From: Angiostrongylus vasorum
Lineage: Eukaryota > Nematoda > Chromadorea > Rhabditida > Metastrongylidae
Length of the DNA stretch: 64,000 nt
Assembly (NCBI GenBank): GCA_018806985.1
Contig: JADANN010000108.1
Span: 2,480,001-2,544,000 of the forward strand
Direction of reading: 5' to 3'
Each line of letters starts with the position of its first letter. The stretch's first letter is position 1. Position numbers and translations under genes: made by a program. Of the stretch, positions 53,301 through 56,925 are shown piece after piece. The notes below the pieces were generated by a model. That model had not been told where the DNA came from and did no database searches. It saw only the letters and a program-made list of their open reading frames with translations.

Positions 53301-53342
53301 GACGATAAGCCGCCATAGTAGAAGAAGTAGATGGGGTCGCAT
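254..53342 (-). CDS. mua-3: mua-3-like giant LDL-A/EGF matrix receptor, N-terminal part (25 exons)
   Basis: This is the 5' part of a large secreted/transmembrane adhesion protein. The exons, 5' to 3' on the minus strand, are listed separately and sum to about 1,098 codons. Seen: an ATG with a Leu-rich signal peptide, five LDL-A-like modules, one atypical six-Cys module, then about sixteen EGF modules with the recurring pattern VNEC...C..NA.C.D....Y.C.C..GF.D.S....PGR.C. Nearly all introns are phase 1. Known for the family: C. elegans MUA-3 has five LDL-A modules, dozens of EGF modules, a vWFA and SEA domains and a membrane anchor, and sits in epidermal fibrous organelles linking cuticle to intermediate filaments. 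MUP-4 is the related alternative but is not known for five N-terminal LDL-A modules. The gene continues past position 1. Four exons carry an apparent single-base insertion. The introns are unusually large and full of transposons. Orthology is inferred from domain order. Confidence 0.87.
598..970. mobile_element. FB1 hairpin element
   Basis: Left arm TTTTTGCCTACTGCTTAC, GATATTTGCAAAACTCTGGA, GGGGAACGAACGCGCTATTG. The right arm (850-965) repeats these in inverted order around a loop of about 90 bp. No open reading frame of its own. It lies in a mua-3 intron. Confidence 0.7.
1228..1465 (-). repeat. Rep4 copy, truncated
   Basis: TGATACTTGAATGGCCC, GGTCAGCCTTGCC, CACCACAGGCAGTCGCAG. Strand is set by the simple-repeat end (CAAGTAT units on the minus strand), taken as a 3' tail. 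Confidence 0.6.
1875..2022 (-). CDS. mua-3: mua-3 exon 24: EGF module with an apparent 1-nt insertion
   Basis: The N-terminal half reads [16 protein letters not shown]. The C-terminal half, [17 protein letters not shown] and KPGRLC, is in another frame. The switch lies at GGG (plus strand 1971-1973). The 148-nt length is one more than a phase 1-1 exon allows. Acceptor cttcttcag, donor gtacgt. The NEC calcium motif is SAC here. Confidence 0.8.
2779..2850 (+). repeat. tRNA-like sequence, tRNA pseudogene or SINE head
   Basis: GGTGCAGTGGATAGCACG resembles a tRNA D-arm (box A) and GCGGGTTCAAAGAGC a T-arm (box B) at tRNA-like distance. A full cloverleaf with paired acceptor stem was not found, so it is not called as a tRNA gene. 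Confidence 0.4.
3378..3657 (+). repeat. SINE-A copy, tRNA-derived
   Basis: It begins with a box-A-like TGGCGCAGTGGTCGG and a degenerate box B, passes through the shared core (CCATCCCTCCGAGGTC, GACTTGTCTG), and ends GATCAACACCGAGAGC then TTATCC. Lies in a mua-3 intron, antisense to it. Confidence 0.75.
4256..4364 (-). CDS. mua-3: mua-3 exon 23: EGF module of a second subtype
   Basis: A 109-nt exon, phase 0 in and phase 1 out. It encodes [35 protein letters not shown]. It resembles the exon 17/18 module (R.L/SDG.C end) rather than the PGR.C type, suggesting two EGF subtypes used in alternation. Confidence 0.84.
4702..4851 (-). CDS. mua-3: mua-3 exon 22: end of an EGF module, a Ser/Thr linker, and the next start
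   Basis: A 150-nt phase 0-0 exon after ctgcttccag, donor gtgagt. It encodes [17 protein letters not shown] and YPGRIC, then a linker ([20 protein letters not shown]), then CDPK, the first cysteine of the next module. The linker is a spacer not seen between neighbouring modules. Confidence 0.84.
5090..5175 (-). CDS. mua-3: mua-3 exon 21: end of one EGF module and start of the next
   Basis: An 86-nt exon, phase 1 in and phase 0 out. It encodes RRCIEA, then [18 protein letters not shown] and EDAK. Too short to stand out as an open reading frame; recognised by its cysteine spacing and by both splice phases. Confidence 0.83.
5741..6027 (-). repeat. SINE-A copy, minus strand
   Basis: The reverse complement runs from GCGTGTAGCGTAGTGGTCGG through the core to the AGCTTTAT end. 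Near full length. Same strand as mua-3, in its intron 20. Confidence 0.75.
6335..6465 (-). repeat. Degenerate SINE-A fragment
   Basis: Only the tail is recognisable: CAATCCCTGAAGAATG, TTCGACTTCATCA, in the order expected of a minus-strand SINE-A, with many changes. Confidence 0.35.
6664..6782 (-). CDS. mua-3: mua-3 exon 20: middle of an EGF module
   Basis: A 119-nt exon, phase 2 in and phase 1 out. It encodes [29 protein letters not shown] and NRLPG. The intron splits the PGRRC motif, which ends in exon 21. Confidence 0.86.
6866..6969 (-). CDS. mua-3: mua-3 exon 19: end of one EGF module and start of the next
   Basis: A 104-nt exon, phase 0 in and phase 2 out, acceptor tatttccag. It encodes [18 protein letters not shown] and QPGRIC, then INECSN. 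Donor gtatgg. The phase-2 exit matches exon 20. Confidence 0.87.
7256..7399 (-). CDS. mua-3: mua-3 exon 18: end of one EGF module and start of the next
   Basis: A 144-nt phase 0-0 exon after tcctttag, donor gtgagt. It encodes [25 protein letters not shown], then [18 protein letters not shown]. Confidence 0.87.
7464..7531 (-). CDS. mua-3: mua-3 exon 17: start of an EGF module
   Basis: A 68-nt exon, phase 1 in and phase 0 out, acceptor gcttttcag. It encodes [16 protein letters not shown], then DQRKSE. The intron then interrupts the module, which resumes in exon 18. Confidence 0.83.
7959..8330 (+). repeat. SINE-B copy, tRNA-derived
   Basis: Head GGATAGCACAGTGGTAG (box A) and GGTTCAATCC (box B, 8011-8020), then the core and a longer tail with ATGGAAATCCTCAAGCAGC and GGATGCGAGGAAACGAATC. 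About 350 bp. Confidence 0.75.
8519..8647 (-). CDS. mua-3: mua-3 exon 16: rest of an EGF module
   Basis: A 129-nt phase 1-1 exon after ttttttag. It completes the module started in exon 15: [25 protein letters not shown] and NPGRVC. Donor gtgatc. Confidence 0.86.
8753..8914 (-). CDS. mua-3: mua-3 exon 15: EGF module plus start of the next
   Basis: A 162-nt phase 1-1 exon, acceptor ctttcag, donor gtcagt. It encodes [28 protein letters not shown] and RPPGRVC, then begins the next module with LNECAE. It is separated from exon 14 by a 5-kb intron full of transposons. Confidence 0.86.
9084..9585. mobile_element. FB1 hairpin element nested inside FB2 sequence
   Basis: The flanking direct repeat AATCGCGAGGTT occurs at 9072-9083 and 9586-9597. 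The element contains two inverted arms with GCAAAACTCCGGACCGCAGG and GGAACGAACGCGC, and a loop with CTCAGCTAGTTCTATCG. Confidence 0.75.
9640..9699. repeat. (CA)n microsatellite
   Basis: About 60 bp of almost pure CA dinucleotide inside the FB2-type element. Confidence 0.95.
10485..10640. repeat. MITE-like fragment (TAAGCTAACACGA family)
   Basis: ATAAGCTAACACGATGTTGC then GGCCAACGTTTCCACATCG and CTTCGTCAGAGC. The same motifs recur at 50610, 53643 and 59426. Only one end is present. Confidence 0.45.
10905..11270 (-). repeat. SINE-B copy, minus strand
   Basis: Plus strand shows GATCCGTCTTCACGTC, CTGCTTGAGGATTTTCATT and ends GGATCGAACTAGCACC (box B), TATCCGCCCCATAG. Near full length. Confidence 0.75.
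11271..12253. other. Intron segment without recognised features
   Basis: Short spurious frames only. No conserved domain, tRNA or known repeat seen. Confidence 0.4.
12254..12520 (-). repeat. SINE-A copy, minus strand
   Basis: It starts (plus strand) GATAAAGCTCTCGGCG and GATGCGCCATGCATTC and ends near TCGCAGTGG. The head is partly eroded. Confidence 0.72.
12521..13884. other. Intron segment without recognised features
   Basis: It contains two AACTGAG/CTCAGTTG motifs near 12605 and 13090 but no clear element. Confidence 0.35.
13885..14034 (-). CDS. mua-3: mua-3 exon 14: EGF module
   Basis: A 150-nt phase 1-1 exon, acceptor ctgttccag, donor gtagat. It encodes [33 protein letters not shown] and NPGRVC. 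Intact calcium-binding EGF pattern. Confidence 0.87.
14035..17044. other. mua-3 intron 13, mostly unrecognised
   Basis: Two minus-strand open frames (14227-14613, 15644-15985) lack cysteine patterns and known motifs. They do not fit the EGF array and are not called as exons. Confidence 0.35.
17045..17222. mobile_element. FB1 relative, short
   Basis: GCTGCCTACTATAG, GCAGGATATGATGTGAG, then GCAAAACTTGGACC facing its inverted copy GGTCCAAGTTTTGC at about 17188. A compact diverged member. Confidence 0.55.
17584..17737 (-). CDS. mua-3: mua-3 exon 13: EGF module with an apparent 1-nt insertion
   Basis: It encodes [32 protein letters not shown] and NPGRKC. The preceding exon ends in phase 1, but the reading frame here begins in phase 0 after the only good acceptor (attcag). 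Removing one base from the GGGG run (plus strand 17726-17729) restores the phase and gives RSNPCQDY at the junction. The donor gttctt is weak. Confidence 0.78.
17738..19063. other. mua-3 intron 12, unrecognised
   Basis: No repeat family seen. A GC-richer patch with GAGCGTGGGCGGGGC lies at about 18590. Confidence 0.35.
19064..19204 (-). CDS. mua-3: mua-3 exon 12: EGF module
   Basis: A 141-nt phase 1-1 exon, acceptor gttccag, donor gtgagt. It encodes [26 protein letters not shown] and NPGRNC. It lacks the D.NEC calcium-binding start of its neighbours, so it may be a non-calcium EGF. Confidence 0.82.
19723..19960 (-). repeat. SINE-A copy, old and degenerate
   Basis: The tail (GTTCGACGTTGATCAATCC, GGATGTGCCATGCACTC) and core (CAAGTTTGTCACCAATTTG) are still visible. 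The tRNA-like head is nearly gone. Confidence 0.6.
20764..21038 (+). repeat. SINE-A copy with clear tRNA head
   Basis: Box A TGGCGCAGTGG near 20774 and box B CGAATCGATCCCC near 20810 sit at tRNA-like spacing. Then CCCATGGCCCACAAAGCC, the core, and the tail to AAAGCTTCATCC. One of the best copies for defining the head. Confidence 0.78.
21039..22236. other. Intron segment without recognised features
   Basis: AT-rich with no recognised coding or repeat signal. Confidence 0.35.
22237..22555 (+). repeat. SINE-B copy
   Basis: GGGGGCAGGTAGCACAGTG, GCTGGTTCGAGCTC, then ATGGCAATCCTCAAGCAG. The head is intact and the middle somewhat diverged. Confidence 0.7.
23263..23409 (-). CDS. mua-3: mua-3 exon 11: EGF module
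   Basis: A 147-nt phase 1-1 exon, acceptor gattcag, donor gtgagt. It encodes [32 protein letters not shown] and KPGRIC. Intact. Confidence 0.88.
23750..24562 (-). repeat. SINE-A copy split by a hairpin element
   Basis: The tail half is at 23750-23894 and the core and head at 24450-24562. A 555-bp FB1 element lies between them, flanked by the 12-bp direct repeat TCTGGTACCAAT. The SINE is therefore older than the hairpin element. Confidence 0.8.
23895..24449. mobile_element. FB1 hairpin element inside SINE-A
   Basis: A non-palindromic part (23895-24144) is followed by a near-perfect palindrome of about 306 bp (24145-24450). Flanked by the direct repeat TCTGGTACCAAT on both sides (23883-23894 and 24450-24461). 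No transposase is encoded. Confidence 0.8.
24974..25126 (-). CDS. mua-3: mua-3 exon 10: EGF module
   Basis: A 153-nt phase 1-1 exon after a tttcag acceptor. It encodes [18 protein letters not shown], then [12 protein letters not shown] and RGRGRIC. The usual PGR.C end has extra Arg/Gly residues here. Confidence 0.85.
25271..25655 (-). repeat. Rep4 copy
   Basis: CTTGATACTTGATACTTGAA (tandem heptamer at one end), GGTCAGCCAGGCCAAAGTC, GGGGATGAATCCCCGC, CGACACCCAAGAACACTTCC. Near full length. Confidence 0.65.
26325..26650 (-). repeat. SINE-B copy, degenerate
   Basis: GGCTGCTGCTTTAGGATTTTC and CTTCTCCAAAGCGGGTCCAG are recognisable in minus-strand order. The head is lost or obscured. Confidence 0.45.
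27239..27595 (-). repeat. Rep4 copy
   Basis: GGTCAGCCTGGCCAAAGTC, GGCTTCCTGATGGAAAC, CTTCTCAGCTTGGAAGACC. Same order as the other copies. Confidence 0.65.
28571..28647. repeat. Tandem duplication of 38 bp
   Basis: ACTTGCTCAACTAGCACACC through ATAGAGCTT occurs twice, head to tail, with no visible differences. A recent local duplication. Confidence 0.95.
28747..29032 (-). repeat. SINE-A copy, minus strand, with repeated tail
   Basis: The tail end shows tandem GGATAA units (AAGGATAAAGGATAATGGAT) before CTCTCGGCG, then the body to CACTGCGCCACACG. This shows that SINE-A ends in a short (TTATCC)n run. Confidence 0.75.
29278..29434 (-). CDS. mua-3: mua-3 exon 9: EGF module with an apparent 1-nt insertion
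   Basis: The first half reads [19 protein letters not shown] and then YEC. The second half, [19 protein letters not shown], is in the next frame. The change falls at AAAA (plus strand 29344-29347). The length of 157 nt is one more than the phase 1-1 rule allows. Donor gttggt. Confidence 0.8.
29531..29683 (-). CDS. mua-3: mua-3 exon 8: atypical six-cysteine module
   Basis: A 153-nt phase 1-1 exon. It encodes [16 protein letters not shown], then [15 protein letters not shown] and [16 protein letters not shown]. It has six cysteines but with spacing unlike the surrounding Ca-binding EGF modules (C-x20-C-x10-C-x4-C-x-C-x10-C). It may be an EB-like or degenerate EGF module. Both flanking phases fit. 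Confidence 0.75.
30394..30478 (+). repeat. SINE-A tail fragment
   Basis: Only the 3' part is present: ATACTTAATGAAGTCGAATG, GGCGCATCCCC, GATCAACGCTGAGAGC, TTTATCC. It looks 5'-truncated. Confidence 0.65.
30902..31067 (-). CDS. mua-3: mua-3 exon 7: end of first EGF module and a linker
   Basis: It begins [13 protein letters not shown], the last cysteines of the EGF module started in exon 6, then [10 protein letters not shown]. It continues into a linker of about 30 residues ([12 protein letters not shown]...). Phase 0 in, phase 1 out, 166 nt, acceptor tttttag, donor gtatat. Confidence 0.8.
31207..31326 (-). CDS. mua-3: mua-3 exon 6: start of first EGF module, with an apparent 1-nt insertion
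   Basis: The exon enters in phase 1 (G|GT after exon 5) and begins [13 protein letters not shown]. After a run of five C (plus strand 31287-31291) the downstream frame changes and reads [11 protein letters not shown], then [14 protein letters not shown]. Its 120 nt would need to be 119 to join phase 1 to phase 0. One base too many in the homopolymer explains both facts. It joins exon 7 as [11 protein letters not shown], completing an EGF module. Confidence 0.75.
31845..31967 (-). CDS. mua-3: mua-3 exon 5: LDL-A module 5
   Basis: A 123-nt phase 1-1 exon. It encodes [16 protein letters not shown] and ends [10 protein letters not shown] followed by LFNVTQ. It carries one extra Cys (CGC) relative to modules 1-4. 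The donor gttttt is weak. Confidence 0.8.
32222..32770. mobile_element. FB1 hairpin element, reverse arrangement
   Basis: The palindromic part (32222-32520) is followed by the CTCAGCTTAACTGGG segment and a further inverted arm to about 32760. The same parts as the copy at 24 kb, in opposite order, with a deletion in the first loop. Confidence 0.65.
33656..33935 (+). repeat. SINE-A copy
   Basis: GCGTGTATGGCGCAGTGGTC head, core, and tail to ACACAGAGCTTTATCG. Very close to the copy at 3378, sharing GAGCCCTACAATAGACACG, so these two form a subfamily. Confidence 0.75.
34019..34144. repeat. Inverted repeat, about 24-bp arms
   Basis: GTGTTGTTCACGTGAAATGA at 34019 pairs with the inverse at 34121-34144 (TCATCCCACGTGAACAACAC). 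The spacer is about 78 bp. Possibly a tiny MITE. Confidence 0.6.
34219..34600 (-). repeat. Rep4 copy
   Basis: TTGGATGGCCCGTCCTCATT, GGTCAGCCAGGCCAAAGTC, CGACACCCAGGAACACCTCC. Full length. Confidence 0.65.
34870..38530 (+). mobile_element. Degraded RTE-type non-LTR retrotransposon
   Basis: Two pieces. An endonuclease fragment at 34885-35035 ([20 protein letters not shown]). Then, after a 5' region, a longer copy: endonuclease start ([27 protein letters not shown]) at 35955-36180, a reverse transcriptase with [17 protein letters not shown] (37459), [11 protein letters not shown] and the catalytic FADD motif ([12 protein letters not shown], near 37950), and a C-terminal region to about 38520. 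Several frameshifts, stops and an internal endonuclease deletion make it non-functional. RTE elements copy themselves by nicking DNA and priming on the 3' end. It lies inside the 8-kb mua-3 intron 4, antisense to the gene. Confidence 0.87.
35222..35312. repeat. (AAC)n trinucleotide microsatellite
   Basis: About 90 bp of AAC/CAA repeats with a few interruptions (CGACAACGATAAC). Confidence 0.93.
39933..40034 (-). CDS. mua-3: mua-3 exon 4: LDL-A module 4
   Basis: A 102-nt phase 1-1 exon with acceptor tttgtttag and donor gtatct. It encodes [16 protein letters not shown] and ends [12 protein letters not shown]. Confidence 0.85.
40328..40725 (-). repeat. Rep4 copy
   Basis: It starts with tandem ACTTGGAT units, then TGGCCTGTCTTCACTGG, and ends CACGATGAGGCGGTAAACC. 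Confidence 0.65.
41245..41470 (+). repeat. Degenerate SINE-A-like sequence
   Basis: Weak matches in order: GCCCTGCAGCAAACACATGG, ATTGGTACTGATGTCGGTAG, AATCACCTCTACGATG and TGATAAACGTCGAAGA. Probably a very old plus-strand SINE-A. Confidence 0.35.
41888..41989 (-). CDS. mua-3: mua-3 exon 3: LDL-A module 3
   Basis: A 102-nt phase 1-1 exon after a good attttcag acceptor. It encodes [14 protein letters not shown] and ends HCMDGSDE, the Ca-coordinating LDL-A signature. The donor is the weaker gttggt. Confidence 0.83.
42905..43230. mobile_element. FB1 element
   Basis: TTTATTTACTGCCTATTATA, CGGTAGGGTATTATG, then CTCAGCTTAACTGGGTCC and an arm ending CGGTCCGGAGTTTTGC. One arm is deleted. Confidence 0.6.
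43621..43725 (-). CDS. mua-3: mua-3 exon 2: LDL-A module 2
   Basis: The acceptor ctttcag and donor gtaagt bound a phase 1-1 exon of 105 nt. The module reads [15 protein letters not shown] and ends [13 protein letters not shown]. The usual DC.DGSDE signature is altered to DCYTGVDE, the most divergent of the five. Confidence 0.82.
44395..44620 (+). mobile_element. RTE retrotransposon 3' fragment
   Basis: One frame reads [20 protein letters not shown], the conserved end of RTE-type polyproteins. Upstream frames are broken. 5'-truncated, as is usual for such elements. Confidence 0.6.
45006..45139. repeat. Inverted repeat, about 34-bp arms
   Basis: CGCTGGATTGCGCCTTCCTC and its inverse (GAGGAAGGCCAAATCCAGCG) flank a 65-bp spacer. 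The arms continue through AGAGCCGCTTTCTA. Confidence 0.7.
45189..45258 (+). repeat. SINE-A tail fragment
   Basis: GGCGCATCCCTCAGGGGATT, GATCAACGACGACAGC, TTTGTCG. Only the 3' end is present. Confidence 0.55.
45920..46258 (-). repeat. SINE-B copy, minus strand
   Basis: CACGTCTTCACCACTCC, CTGCTGCTTATGGATTTTC, TCCTGAGATAGCCGAGC and GAGATCGAACCAGCACCG are present in order. Confidence 0.7.
46260..48670. other. mua-3 intron 1 segment, apart from one SINE-A
   Basis: A 111-codon plus-strand frame at 47742-48077 has no recognised domain. The stretch at 48130-48400 has higher GC and may be part of an unidentified element. Confidence 0.3.
47019..47278 (-). repeat. SINE-A copy, minus strand
   Basis: Plus-strand reading AGCGTCGATTAGTCCC, GATGCGCCATGCATTCGAC, then a shortened core and head with small deletions. 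Confidence 0.68.
48671..49655. mobile_element. FB2 hairpin element, near-complete foldback
   Basis: Two arms of about 470 bp in inverted orientation meet at about 49163, where CGTCCCCGCTATAC and its inverse flank a spacer of roughly 20 bp. Outer ends TCTTGTTCAGCAATCGCG and its inverse. Each arm carries GACGTTTCGGCAGTATCGCC. No intact transposase seen. Confidence 0.75.
49656..49918 (-). repeat. SINE-A copy directly abutting a hairpin element
   Basis: It starts with AAGGATAAAGCTCTCGG immediately after the right end of the FB2 hairpin and ends GCGCCACACGCG. The tRNA head is well kept. Confidence 0.75.
50610..50821. mobile_element. MITE with about 33-bp terminal inverted repeats
   Basis: The ends AAGCTAACACGAGG and AAGCTAACACAACG (inverted) are imperfect inverted repeats over about 33 bp, each extending to TTTCATT. 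The 212-bp element holds no coding sequence. Confidence 0.65.
50822..53185. other. mua-3 intron 1 segment, mostly unrecognised
   Basis: A plus-strand frame at 51512-51781 (89 codons) has no recognised domain. A Rep4 fragment lies at 51285. Confidence 0.3.
51285..51420 (+). repeat. Rep4 fragment, opposite orientation
   Basis: In reverse complement, CTGGATTTCCAGATGGCAAC and CGACACCCAGGAACACC match the middle and one end of Rep4. The only clear copy on this strand. Confidence 0.4.
53186..53342 (-). CDS. mua-3: mua-3 exon 1: start codon, signal peptide, LDL-A module 1
   Basis: The ATG is at 53342-53340. The protein begins [14 protein letters not shown], a short basic start followed by a hydrophobic core typical of a signal peptide. 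Next comes an LDL-A-like module with C.SGEFRC, GGQCIPG and DCWDGSDE. It ends GAA T|GTATGT, phase 1. 157 nt is 52 codons plus one base. This start was chosen because no acceptor consensus precedes the hydrophobic stretch in frame. An AG lies 3 nt upstream of the ATG and could be a trans-splice site, though its pyrimidine tract is poor. Confidence 0.85.
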
Positions 53343-53560
53343 ATTCTGTCGCCGAAGTCGTCGAAAGAGAGGACGTTACGCTTGGAGCATTATCGCACGA
53401 CGGTCCGGTGCTTCTGTGCGATCGTCTGTTTGTGGGGTCTGTCAAACACGCCAGCCGGCTGGTGGGCGGGATCATCTAGGAGTGGTAATCGCCCACACAC
53501 CCATACAAAAAGTACGAGTGCCGATCATTAGCACGTTGCGCGTTTCTACAAAGCAATCGT
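53343..53560 (-). promoter_or_regulatory. 5' flank of mua-3, probable 5' UTR/promoter
   Basis: The sequence directly upstream of the mua-3 ATG is richer in G and C than the surrounding repeats and contains no recognised transposon. An AG three bases before the ATG could act as a spliced-leader acceptor, but it lacks a T-rich tract. No specific factor sites can be assigned. Confidence 0.3.
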
Positions 53561-53642
53561 CAGCAGTGACATCACTAAAGATATCAATTATGCTTCTGCA
53601 AACCGACTTCCGTTTAGTATCAGTACGAATGATCACTGTTTT

Positions 53643-53725
53643 GTTTCGCTGATAAGCTGATACGGTGTTGTTATAAAATTTCTGTTCGGCTCTGGTTTCT
53701 CCGCCTTCGCCTTCATCGGATCGGA
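53643..53725. repeat. MITE-like fragment
   Basis: GATAAGCTGATACGGTGTTG matches the end of the 50610 and 10515 elements. The rest is diverged. Confidence 0.4.
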
Positions 53726-54077
53726 ATCGGAATGATTCGCATCGATCGTTCGTAGTTGTCTACTCTTGCGAAGGTCTCATCTTCAGAACCGTCTCCAAAC
53801 AAAAGCAAATGAGTAATGGAAATCCAAAAATCAAGCCGACTAAGCGTATTCACTATTTCAGAGCTGACAACTGCACTTCTTCAGTATAGGCTTTGAAGAC
53901 TTCTCAGACTCATCCTACGAAAGCGTTGAGGTAATAGCTAAACGAATGACCAAGATGCCGGCCAACTTTCACCAATTCGGTTGCACAATGCGAGAGCTCA
54001 TCGAAGTGCACTGACTCATTGAATTCAAAACACATTGCAGTATCCATTTGTGATTGTGCACTGCTCAATTTTTTGAT
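53726..54077. other. Intergenic, unrecognised
   Basis: CTTCAGTATAGGCTTTGAAG resembles a phrase in the 50.6-kb MITE, but no element boundary is visible. Confidence 0.3.
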
Positions 54078-54318
54078 CTCACGTGGTTCTAGGTTCGATC
54101 CCGTGCCCTTGCACGTCAGAGCTTCCTTCCCTCCGAGGTCGGCAAATTGGTATTGACCAGACCTGTCTGGGAGAATTGCAGCATTGGCTTGATACGTCGG
54201 TGGCACACCGCAAGTCATTGTTTATGCCAAATATGCATTCAATCACTTCTAATGATGCTCCATGAAGTCCGACGCATCTCTCAAGCACTGACCTCAACAC
54301 CGAAACTTTACCCTTTTC
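54078..54318 (+). repeat. SINE-A copy, head diverged
   Basis: GGTTCGATCCCGTGCCC (box B), TTCCCTCCGAGGTCGGC, GACCTGTCTGGGAG, and a tail with GAAGTCCGACGCATC. Box A is not clear. Lies in the intergenic region upstream of mua-3. Confidence 0.65.
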
Positions 54319-55002
54319 TCTTTGTCCTAACTATTTAGTTGATTTCTGATTAGCAGTATTTGTTGAGTACTCGTGCCAAAGTTGTGTCCATGTTTTGAAT
54401 TAAACTAGTTCTTTATTATTATGGCAGGATGTCTTCTTGATTTTTCGGAAAATTCATTCCAGGGTCCAGAGAGCTGGCAACAGTGGTGAATTACATGAAA
54501 GCTTGTTGCTTCGTGATTGTTCTATGGATAGAAATGTAAAAGCTTTGGTTGGGTTGGGTCACTGCAATGTTGGAATAAATTCCTTGATTCGCACGGTAGT
54601 ATGAAAAAAAAAGAAACAACCTTAGGTAAAGATCGAGGAAAATGAGAGAGCGAAGCTATTGGAAAATAGAATTTAGTTGCTGTTAATACTTCAAAATCTA
54701 TGCATATGTCATTTTTTATTATTACAGCGATGGTTCGAAAAAGTAGCGTAACGTTTCCAGGAAGGGTGCCGATAGCAAGCACAGCTTCTGAGTCCGCTTC
54801 CCAATCCGCTCAGTCACATTATGCTTCTGTTCGAGTGGTAGGCTGATCCAACTTCAACTGCCTCATTCAGCGGCGAGCTGCCATTCTCTTCATCATATCC
54901 ACATTTAAAGCCTCAAGATGTTTGCCAATTTAGGTGCAAGTGATGAGCATCTAACGATATTAAAGCTATCCATTGCTATTATTGTTATTGCCAATGTTGC
55001 AT

Positions 55003-55155
55003 GAGTAGCGCAACGGAAACGACTTCGGCAATCTACGCAAGATACAGATTCGGCCACACACAGATCAAACAAACCCCATCCCTCCAGGGTAGAGGGATTC
55101 GTACCAGACACATTTAAACAGCTCCTGCCGATGTACAATGGTGGTGTATACATGT
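55003..55155 (+). repeat. tRNA-headed SINE relative with the shared core
   Basis: AGTAGCGCAACGG resembles box A and AGATTCGGCC is a weak box B. The core CCATCCCTCCAGGG, TTCGTACCAGAC follows, then GCTCCTGCCGATGTAC. Probably a divergent SINE-A with a different head. Confidence 0.45.
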
Positions 55156-56639
55156 GATGAAGACCTGGGAATAGGTAGCACAGCTATCCCTGGTTTCCAG
55201 ATAAGATCGATTCTACCGACATTCAAAACCGTTCACAGCGAAGACCGAAGTCCTCAGGTGTAGCCGAAACCACACGCCAATCTGAGGACTTTCGTGAGTG
55301 ATAGAAGTGAGGGAAACAATCCGAATGTAACCCGTTCGGAGGCCCATAATATAACGTCGGGCAATGTAAAAAAACTTGCAGATTAAATGTCAATATTTTT
55401 GGTGATATTAAAATTTTAAGGAGACCTAGTCGACGATCTCGATTTTTGAACAATGGAAATGTCTTCTTCGGCTCTTCAAGAAGTCGGTTCTTCATTGCGC
55501 TAGCACAGTTCAACTACAATGCATACTTGTTCTTGCTAAGACCCTATTGACACCGTTGTTTTGGCCAAGAACTGAACCCACTGGAGATGTTCATGTTTGC
55601 TGCTTTATCATATAACTTATCTTCTGAATTGCCAATTGCCACTGTTAACGTTGTCGATTGAAAAAGTCCACCTTTTGCGCCTTTCTACATCTTCTGGTTT
55701 TTGCTGCTTGTCTCCATATAACTGGCTTTTAGACTCCTTAAAATCTTATGCCATGTAGCATTCGGAGCCTTATCCATTTATCTATTCTACGTAGCCAGCG
55801 AAATCAATTTATTACTGCCCACTATTTATTTCACCGTTCGAGTTCCTATCGAGCCTTTTTCGGAGACTTCTACGCCAATAATGATTTAATCTGTTATCAT
55901 GTTGTATTTTTGTCCTTAAGCGCACTATCTGAACGTTCTCGAAAACCACTCTTTAAGACAAACAGAGATGTGGAAGGCGTTTATGCAGCGAGTCATGACG
56001 GAAGCGAACCAGTGGCACGTGCGAGTTTTTCACAACGAGAATAGAGGGACGCCAGGATCTCTTGACCCGGTAGTGATTGGATAGGAATTGTAAAGACCGG
56101 AGGTGCTCGATGACTACTCGATTCGAGAATAGAATTCCGTAGACGAAACCATCCGTGTCTAATACATCTCCACAGCTCATCGACGTTTTGCTCACTGCCC
56201 ACAACCTATCACATTTCATACTTAATTAGTTTTCAACATCCAAAGCTTAACATTGTTTCTATGTATCTTAGTTTCCACAGATGCTGGTCTATAAGCACTT
56301 TGGTTCCTGTGCCTTTCATCTGCCTTCTTTCTTCTTTCTCCTTTTCTTAAACATGCTCTAGAACTGATTGACATCTCTGTTGTAGACTGCGGCTGGACAA
56401 AATCTGTCTCTCTATAGTCTCTCTGAAAAAAATAATAATGAACTTTCCAAAATTCATGCCTCTACCATTAAGTGCATATCCCTTTTGCTTTGATCAGGTG
56501 AAGAAGTGCAATATAAGGCTTTCCTAAGCGTTTCTTTCTGAACTGCTGCCTTATCTTAAAATTACCGTAGCACTTTCATTTGGCTTTTTTGCATTCATCT
56601 TGTGGAAAAGAACGAGTAATCCAGCAGTGCTGATATCAT
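55156..56639. other. Intergenic, unrecognised
   Basis: Open frames here are short and lack recognisable motifs. No gene is called. Confidence 0.3.
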
Positions 56640-56925
56640 TCGGTAGGCGCTTTGCTCGACCGTGCAGACGGCCAGCCATCTCCCTCTCTACGGAGTACCT
56701 GATATCAAACTCATTTGGGATCGGCTGGGCACTTTCTGGAACAAGGATAAGGAAACGCCCTAGGATGGCTCTCTCAGGATTCCAAAGAGAATCGATTCAA
56801 CCGGTGCTCAACGACATTCATGTCATGGAACAGATCAAAAAACGGTCAAGCAATAGCTGAACCAGTAGTGAAAAATTCAAAGAGCTTTGTGAATGATGGA
56901 TGCGAGGAATTCAATCGTTTGCATG
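56640..56925 (+). repeat. SINE-B-like, highly degenerate
   Basis: Only the second half is suggestive: CTCAGGATTCCAAAGAGAAT, CAACGACATTCATG, ATGATGGATGCGAGGAA. Confidence 0.4.

Noticed and set aside
254..53342. That mua-3 is a pseudogene because of frame breaks
   Set aside because: All breaks are +1 in homopolymers, and the cysteines, most splice sites and phases are otherwise intact.
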